Assembly (NCBI GenBank): GCA_041913045.1
Contig: JAYSGB010000043.1
Location: 1-34,674, forward strand
Source of the DNA: CAMLOF01 sp041913045
Lineage (GTDB): Bacteria > Pseudomonadota > Gammaproteobacteria > Burkholderiales > Burkholderiaceae_C
Reading direction: 5' to 3'
Length of the DNA: 34,674 nt
Shown here piece by piece: positions 29,959 through 34,674 of the stretch. The number at the start of each line of letters is the position of its first letter. Position 1 is the first letter of the stretch. The notes beneath the pieces were generated by a model that ran no database searches, was not told the origin of the DNA, and was given only the letters and a program-made list of their open reading frames with translations. A program made the position numbers and the translations under genes.

Positions 29959-30930
29959 TCAAAGGTCAAGCACCAGACGCGGGCTCTTGCTGCGTGAGCA
30001 GCAGGGCAGGAATTGGTCGTTGACGGCATGCTCTTCGGGGGTGAGGTAATGGTCCCGGTGGTCGGGCGTTCCTCTGATCACCCTTGTCAGGCAGGTGCCG
30101 CATACGCCCTGTTCGCAGGACATGGGTATGTCAATGCCAGCATCCAACAGAGCTTGCAGCGGGGTCTTGTCTGCAGCCACGGGTATGACTCGGCCCGAGC
30201 TGGCCAGTTCCAGCTCGAAGCTGCCATCGTCTGCCTGCTTCGTGGGCGCTGCGCCAAAGAACTCGTAGTGCAGGCGGGACTCGTCCCATGCGGCGTCGCG
30301 CGCTGCCTTGAGCACAGCGTCCATGAAGCCCTGTGGCCCGCACACGTACAGGTGTGTGCCGACGGGGGCTTGCTTGAGCAACGCGGCAATATTCAGGTGC
30401 TGTTCTGGCGGGCCGTCGTCGAAGTGAAAGTGCGCGCGGTGGGCGTAGGCAGAGCCGGTGATGCGGTCGATGAATGCCATGCGGTCACGCGAGCGGGTGG
30501 CGTAGTGCAGTTCGAAGCTGGCACCCTGGGCGGTCAGGGTCTCTGCCATGGCCAGCAGCGGCGTCACGCCAATGCCGCCCGCAAGCAGCAGGTGGTGCGG
30601 TGCATCTTCTGCCAGCGGAAAGTGGTTGCGCGGTGCGCTGATCTGCAGCTCGGCGCCTTCGTGCACCAGCTCATGCACGGCTTGCGAACCACCGCGCGAG
30701 GCGGCGTCGCGCAGCACGGCGATGACGTAGCGGCCCATTTCGCTGGGGGAGTTGCACAGCGAGTACTGACGTACCAGCCCGTTGCCGGGCAGGTGTACGT
30801 CAATATGCGCGCCTGCCGTGAACGGGGGCAGTTGCCCTTCCGTGGGCTCCAGCACCAGGCTGCAGATGTCCTGCGCTTCCACGTGTTTGCGCGTTACGCG
30901 CACGTGCAGGGGCGTTGCGGGTTGGCTCAT
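29959..30930 (-). CDS. vanB: Vanillate O-demethylase-type oxidoreductase subunit (VanB family)
   Basis: 323 residues. Flavin-binding RQYSL (54-58), NAD-binding GGIGVTPLLAM (118-128) and CGPQGFMD (197-204), then a C-terminal plant-type [2Fe-2S] ferredoxin domain with Cys272, Cys277, Cys280 and Cys310. This is the phthalate-dioxygenase-reductase/VanB layout; it passes electrons from NADH through flavin and the iron-sulfur centre to the Rieske oxygenase VanA. It starts 1 bp after the vanA stop, so the two are translationally coupled. The exact substrate of the pair is by analogy. Confidence 0.9.
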   Translation of the reverse strand: MSQPATPLHVRVTRKHVEAQDICSLVLEPTEGQLPPFTAGAHIDVHLPGNGLVRQYSLCNSPSEMGRYVIAVLRDAASRGGSQAVHELVHEGAELQISAPRNHFPLAEDAPHHLLLAGGIGVTPLLAMAETLTAQGASFELHYATRSRDRMAFIDRITGSAYAHRAHFHFDDGPPEQHLNIAALLKQAPVGTHLYVCGPQGFMDAVLKAARDAAWDESRLHYEFFGAAPTKQADDGSFELELASSGRVIPVAADKTPLQALLDAGIDIPMSCEQGVCGTCLTRVIRGTPDHRDHYLTPEEHAVNDQFLPCCSRSKSPRLVLDL

Positions 30931-30931
30931 G

Positions 30932-31969
30932 TCAGACCTTCGGCGCTTGCTCGGCAGCGATCAGGCGGTCGATCACGCGGCGCGACTGAACGCCGCCCGC
31001 ATCGATGTTGAGCTTGAGCAGCTTGCGTTCCGGGAAGGCGCTCAGGTTGGCCTGCTGGCGTTCCAGCATTTCCAGGTCTTCGCCAAAGATCTTGCCCTGG
31101 CCTTCGCGGATCTGGTCGGTCAACGCGGTGTCGTGCGGGTTGAACTTGCGCGCCATGCCCCAGTGGTACCACATGGAGGTGTCGGTCTCTGGGGTGATGA
31201 AGTCCACCACCACGCTGTAGACTTTGTGTTCGGCTGGTGCGTCGTAACCACCGTGGCCTGCGTGCGCCACACCCACTTCAATCATCACGTGGCTGGGCGG
31301 GGTGAAGCGGCAGATCTGCCAGCGGTCCACCGGTACATCGTCGGCCAAGCCCTTGGCGCGCAGGGCAGCACGCCAGAACGGGGGGGCGGTGATGTTTTCC
31401 ATGAAACGGCTGGTCACCACCTCGTCGCCGTTGACCACAGTTTTACAGGGGGTTTCGTCGATCTCGGGCTGGCCAATGCTGGTGGAGTGCACGTAGGTTT
31501 CGTGCGTCAGGTCCATCAGGTTGTCGATCATCAGCCGGTAGTCGGCCTTGACGTGGTACAGGCCGCCGCCGTAGGCCCATTCCGGGTTGTCGTACCACTC
31601 CATGTGCGGGATGAGTGCTGGGTCGGCGCGTTCGGCATCGCCTGTCCACACCCAGATGAAGCCGTAGCGTTCCTGCACCGGGTAGCTCTTGATGGCAGGG
31701 AAGCCTTGCACGCGCTGGCCGGGCATCGCAATCGTCTTGCCGTCGCGGCCCATTTCCAGGCCGTGGTAGCCGCACACCAGTTTGCCTTTGCACACGTAGC
31801 CCAAAGACAGCGGGGCACCGCGGTGCGGGCAGAAATCCTCTACCGCCGCCACCTGGCCGTTGTCATCGCGGTAGAACACGATGCTTTCGTTGCAGATCTT
31901 GCGGCCAAGGGGCTTGGCGTCGATGTCGTGCGCGGCACAGGCCACGTACCAGGTGTTTTTCGGGAACAT
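30932..31969 (-). CDS. vanA: Vanillate O-demethylase-type Rieske oxygenase subunit (VanA family)
   Basis: 345 residues from ATG 31969, with GGAG upstream. It begins MFPKNTWYVACAAHDIDAKP, a near-signature VanA opening. Rieske ligands Cys47, His49, Cys66 and His69 lie in CPHRG...CGYHG. Mononuclear iron ligands His156 and His161 lie in DLTHETYVH, with Asp153 before them as the usual bridging residue. VanA demethylates vanillate to protocatechuate and formaldehyde. Related enzymes act on dicamba, syringate or 3-O-methylgallate, so a different methoxyaromatic is possible. Two palindromic operators lie just upstream, consistent with control by the neighbouring MarR gene. Confidence 0.92.
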   Translation of the reverse strand: MFPKNTWYVACAAHDIDAKPLGRKICNESIVFYRDDNGQVAAVEDFCPHRGAPLSLGYVCKGKLVCGYHGLEMGRDGKTIAMPGQRVQGFPAIKSYPVQERYGFIWVWTGDAERADPALIPHMEWYDNPEWAYGGGLYHVKADYRLMIDNLMDLTHETYVHSTSIGQPEIDETPCKTVVNGDEVVTSRFMENITAPPFWRAALRAKGLADDVPVDRWQICRFTPPSHVMIEVGVAHAGHGGYDAPAEHKVYSVVVDFITPETDTSMWYHWGMARKFNPHDTALTDQIREGQGKIFGEDLEMLERQQANLSAFPERKLLKLNIDAGGVQSRRVIDRLIAAEQAPKV

Positions 31970-31982
31970 GGGTGGTCTCCTT

Positions 31983-32019
31983 CATTCAGTATGCTGAATG
32001 TCATTCATTGTACTGAATG
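31983..32019 (-). promoter_or_regulatory. Tandem palindromic operators upstream of vanA
   Basis: CATTCAG-TATG-CTGAATG (31983-32000) is followed 19 bp further on by CATTCA-TTGTAC-TGAATG (32002-32019). Both share CATTCA/TGAATG arms and begin 13 bp upstream of the vanA start codon, so a bound repressor would block the promoter or early transcription. The size suits a MarR dimer; the adjacent MarR gene product is the probable ligand-responsive repressor. Confidence 0.8.
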
Positions 32020-32039
32020 ACATGCCAAGAAAAAAGGCT

Positions 32040-32585
32040 TCACTCCTCGGGGTTTTCCCGGGGAGCGCTTTCGTTCTGGCCGGCGAGGCGGACGAACTTG
32101 CGCAGCAGCCGCAGGAATTCCACCTGCTCCTGGGGTGTGAGCGGTTGCAGTAGTTGGCGGTACATCTCGTTCACGTGCGGCAGCATGCTGTCCAGCACTG
32201 CCAGGCCTTCTGGTGTGAGTGTGAGGCTGCGCTGGCGCCTTGGCAACAGTTCGCGCGCGATCCAGCCCTTGCTTTCCAGGCGGGTGGCAATGTCGGCGGT
32301 GGTGGAGGTGTCCAGCGCCACACGCTGGGCGAGCGTGACCTGGTCGATGCCCGGGTTGTCCTGCAGTGCGCGCAGGATGGCATATTGCACCGGAGTGACG
32401 TGCCTGCCGTGGGTCTCGTGGAAGGTGGAGACTGCGATCTGGTGCGCGCGGCGCATCAGGTGGCCCGGCTCGGCGTGCAGCTCCAGGGTGTCGTCTGGAA
32501 TGGGGCCGGCTGCCACCTCGGGATGATCTGCGGGGGCCTTGGGAGCTGGAGTGGGCGTGGATGCTGCGCGGCGGGCGGCTGGCAT
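32040..32585 (-). CDS. MarR-family transcriptional regulator
   Basis: 181 residues from ATG 32585. A longer frame to 32669 would run through a terminator hairpin, and a possible -10 TATAGT (32621-32616) lies 30 bp before this start. The first ~30 residues are Pro/Ala-rich and probably flexible. The winged helix spans about 62-130, with DQVTLAQRVALDTSTTADI and a wing RRQRSLTLT; the C-terminal helix is for dimerisation (LTPQEQVEFLRLLRKFVRLAG). MarR proteins are usually repressors relieved by aromatic acids. It lies directly upstream of vanA on the same strand, separated by the two operators, so it probably represses vanAB. Confidence 0.9.
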   Translation of the reverse strand: MPAARRAASTPTPAPKAPADHPEVAAGPIPDDTLELHAEPGHLMRRAHQIAVSTFHETHGRHVTPVQYAILRALQDNPGIDQVTLAQRVALDTSTTADIATRLESKGWIARELLPRRQRSLTLTPEGLAVLDSMLPHVNEMYRQLLQPLTPQEQVEFLRLLRKFVRLAGQNESAPRENPEE

Positions 32586-32640
32586 GGCGGGCAAGGGTTG
32601 GGTGGGGACGTGCGCACTATAAGGCAACGGCCTGACCAAC

Positions 32641-32674
32641 AAAAAAGCACTTGGGCCTGAGTGCGCCAAGTGCT
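32641..32674 (-). terminator. Orphan terminator oriented leftward
   Basis: Stem AGCACTTGG (32646-32654) / CCAAGTGCT (32666-32674) with an A-run at 32641-32646, so it works for minus-strand transcripts. No intact minus-strand gene lies to its right in the window, so its original gene appears lost or displaced. Confidence 0.8.
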
Positions 32675-33100
32675 CGTGTGTTCTGGTGGCACCTTCCTGT
32701 TCCGTCTGGATCCGGAAAAGGTGGGATTGCGCTTGTCCTTGGTGTGCATACCGGGGCCGAGCCAGTGTTGGCCACCATGCGCTACAAGGGACTGCGCCGT
32801 GCTAAGCGCGGTAAGCCCAACGCAAGGCCTCCGGAAACTGAGGTGGATCCCTGGTCTGAGAAGATGGAACCAACTATATTCAGATTAGGTGCTAGGCTGA
32901 CTTCGTATTCAGAGTGAAGCACTGCCGCTACTGCGATCTCAAGAGATTTGCCAATCAGTTTCGCTTGACGAGTGCGGTCGAGTTGCTGGCCATGGTCATA
33001 CGGTCGACCAACCCATACGATAAGGTGTAGGCCACCAACTTCTCGAACGTGGTGGTGTGCCCGGTTCAACGTCTGTTGTGAATACGTGAAAGTGAATGAA
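32675..33100. other. Gene-poor stretch, probably decayed
   Basis: 426 bp with only short frames on both strands, none with a ribosome site or recognisable domain. A minus-strand frame near 32880-33060 contains RTRQAKLIGKSLEIAV, loosely like an aminoacyl-tRNA-synthetase anticodon domain, but too little to name. The following antiporter gene probably takes its promoter from here. The region looks like remnants from a rearrangement. Confidence 0.4.
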
Positions 33101-34204
33101 ATGCTTTGGATTCAGGCTGTGTGGTTTTGCGTCGGGCTGGCGGCTTTGGTTCTGGGGGCCAGCTCATTGGTTCGTGGTGCGTCCAAGCTGGCGTTGTCCT
33201 TGGGCCTTTCGCCACTGGTGGTGGGGCTAACTATCGTGGCTTTTGGTACTAGCGCGCCCGAGATGGCAGTTTCCACTGGCGCAGTGCTCAATGGCCAGGG
33301 TGACATCGCCATTGGCAACGTTGTCGGCAGCAATATCTTCAACGTGCTGTTCATCCTTGGAGCCAGTGCGCTGATCGTGCCTCTCGTGGTGCACATGCAG
33401 CTCATACGCCAGGAAATTCCAATCATGCTGGGGGCATCTTTGCTGCTGTTGGCGATGGGGCTCGATGGAGGTATTGCAATGTGGGAAGGTGTGCTCCTAC
33501 TGGTGCTCATGGCGGTCTACACCGCGTTTCTGGTTATACAGTCGCGTAAAGAAACAGCGGCAGCAGCCTCTGAGTTCAACGAAGAGATCATCCCAGCAGC
33601 CCAGGGCGCTTGGGACGCTCACTGGGCCGTACAGGTAGGCCTGATTGTGGCGGGCCTGGTGTTACTGGTGCTTGGTTCGGAATGGCTGGTGGATGCCTCG
33701 GTGACATTCGCCAAAGCCCTCGGTGTTAGCGATCTGGTCATTGGTCTGACCATCGTGGCTGCGGGCACCTCGATGCCCGAAGTTGCCACATCTCTCACGG
33801 CAGCGCTGAAGGGAGAGCGCGACATTGCGGTTGGCAACGTCGTAGGTAGCAATACCTTCAATATTCTGGGATGCGTGGGCCTGAGCGGGCTGGTGTCCGG
33901 TAGTTCGGGCTTGGATCTTGCCCCCTCGTTGCTCAATTTCGATATTTGGGTCATGCTGGCCGTGGCGCTTGCCTGCTTGCCGGTGTTTCTTACCGGCCGT
34001 GAGATTGCCCGCTGGGAAGGTGCTCTTTTCCTGGGCTACTACGTCGCCTATGTGGCCTATCTGGTGCTCGCAGCGCAACAACACGACTCATTGCAGGCTT
34101 ACTCCGCGACGATGCTAGGCTTTGTGGTGCCGTTAACCATCATTACGCTAGTGGTTGTCTGGCTACGTGAGCCTGCAGCGCCAAAGCGGTCCTCAGGCTC
34201 TTGA
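33101..34204 (+). CDS. Calcium/sodium antiporter (CaCA family, YrbG-like)
   Basis: 367 residues from ATG 33101, the first methionine before the first membrane helix; the ribosome site is weak. About ten transmembrane helices. Two alpha-repeats carry the ion-binding signature: GLTIVAFGTSAPEMAVS with GNVVGSNIFNV (42-83) and GLTIVAAGTSMPEVATS with GNVVGSNTFNI (215-257). The acidic residues in SAPE and SMPE are the expected cation ligands. It exchanges Na+ (or H+) for Ca2+ across the inner membrane. The repeats show the inverted internal duplication of the family. It is a single gene, with no partner close by. Confidence 0.94.
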   Translation: MLWIQAVWFCVGLAALVLGASSLVRGASKLALSLGLSPLVVGLTIVAFGTSAPEMAVSTGAVLNGQGDIAIGNVVGSNIFNVLFILGASALIVPLVVHMQLIRQEIPIMLGASLLLLAMGLDGGIAMWEGVLLLVLMAVYTAFLVIQSRKETAAAASEFNEEIIPAAQGAWDAHWAVQVGLIVAGLVLLVLGSEWLVDASVTFAKALGVSDLVIGLTIVAAGTSMPEVATSLTAALKGERDIAVGNVVGSNTFNILGCVGLSGLVSGSSGLDLAPSLLNFDIWVMLAVALACLPVFLTGREIARWEGALFLGYYVAYVAYLVLAAQQHDSLQAYSATMLGFVVPLTIITLVVVWLREPAAPKRSSGS

Positions 34205-34214
34205 TCAGTAGCGG

Positions 34215-34582
34215 TGAGCTGCTGCCGGTTTCGACTACACCTTGTTAAGGTGGCAGATGGTCACGAGAAGGAAGTTGAATCGCGAATTCAAGCGTGAGGC
34301 GTTCAAACCGATCACGCAGCGCGGAGCGTCGGCGCCCCGAGCGGCCAAAGAACTGGACTTTCACGAGAACGTTCTACGCATTTGGCTTGTGAGTTGCGCG
34401 AGTAGCTGCAAAAGGCGTTTCCCTGTAACGGCAATCAATAATCCCCGATGCGGAGATGGCGTGGTTGCGCAAGGAAGTGGCCAAGCTCAAGATGGAGCGC
34501 GACATTTTGAACAAAGCCGCTGCCTACTTCGCGAGGGAGTCGATGTGAAGTTCGGTTCTGAAGGGAAACACCGAGGTGCCTG
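34215..34582 (+). mobile_element. Decayed IS3-family element
   Basis: TGAGCTGCTGCCGGTT at 34215 resembles an IS3-family terminal repeat. It is followed by a broken orfA and then by KFGSEGKHRGAW, which resembles the first residues of orfB (usually KFGFIAKHRGAW-like) and ends at a stop at 34583. The rest of orfB is missing. Confidence 0.7.
34257..34548 (+). pseudogene. IS3-family transposase orfA, frameshifted
   Basis: It starts MVTRRKLNREFKREAFKPIT, a helix-turn-helix typical of IS3 OrfA, with HENVLRIW. The frame is then lost around 34385-34440, where the matching text (LQKAFPCNGNQ) is in another frame with stops. It resumes in the +1 frame as WLRKEVAKLKMERDIL and KAAAYFARESM, the leucine-zipper C-terminus, ending at 34546-34548. 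At least one frameshift and two nonsense codons make it non-functional. Confidence 0.85.
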
Positions 34583-34619
34583 GTAGGTGCGCCCCAGGAG
34601 CCAGAGAAGTCGCTGTTAT

Positions 34620-34674
34620 GTAAGCGCGCGGTCATCCCACCCTTGAAGGGATCGGTCTAAGCGGCAACGATGTT
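34620..34674. mobile_element. Possible IS66-family left end (runs out of window)
   Basis: GTAAGCGCGCGGTCATCC begins at 34620. IS66-family inverted repeats characteristically begin GTAAGCG. No transposase is visible in the remaining bases, so this rests on the terminal motif only. Confidence 0.45.

Noticed and set aside
32782..33069. Minus-strand frame with slight resemblance to an aminoacyl-tRNA synthetase C-terminus
   Set aside because: The similarity is only a short stretch (IGKSLE), with no start signal or flanking domains; it is too weak to annotate as a pseudogene.

Overview
The window looks like a chromosomal segment of a GC-rich betaproteobacterium, most likely in the Comamonadaceae (Acidovorax/Comamonas/Simplicispira-like). 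This is inferred from the porin signal peptides (MKKSLIALAVLAASGAAMAQS type), the CIRCE-controlled groESL pair, the hpd-phhB-phhA order, and the mix of TRAP, Rieske and MarR aromatic-catabolism genes. No rRNA or tRNA gene is visible, so the genus is not fixed.

Left edge (1-628): an IS21-like end truncates a methyl-accepting chemotaxis gene, followed by an intergenic region. Signalling block (629-13094): seven same-strand genes, mostly joined by 4-bp ATGA overlaps. They encode a Tat-type lipoprotein periplasmic-binding protein, two very large hybrid histidine kinases, an HD-GYP response regulator, a BLUF blue-light receptor, a membrane GGDEF diguanylate cyclase and a cysteine-cluster protein. 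The two kinases share an essentially identical 1042-bp 3' module (second receiver plus HPt) although their upstream parts differ. The block reads as a two-input (ligand plus light) circuit for cyclic-di-GMP; this is the most unusual system in the window.

Middle (13095-24247): a small secreted protein, a CapA-like phosphoesterase and a DUF6279-like lipoprotein. Then come groEL and groES on the minus strand with CIRCE and a sigma32-like promoter, a 638-bp non-autonomous transposon-like element with a clear target-site duplication, three general porins, and a fused APH-like/P-loop kinase protein.

Aromatic catabolism (24231-32585): a minus-strand operon hpd-phhB-phhA-SDR degrades phenylalanine through tyrosine and 4-hydroxyphenylpyruvate to homogentisate. 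Its SDR carries a dihydropteridine-reductase-like signature, and an Lrp/AsnC regulator is divergent from it. Next is a minus-strand vanA-vanB-dctP-eamA group, consistent with vanillate (or similar methoxyaromatic) demethylation and transport, preceded by a MarR gene and two tandem palindromic operators.

Right edge (32586-34674): an orphan terminator and a gene-poor stretch, a Na+/Ca2+ antiporter gene, then a decayed IS3-family remnant and what looks like an IS66-family end running out of the window.
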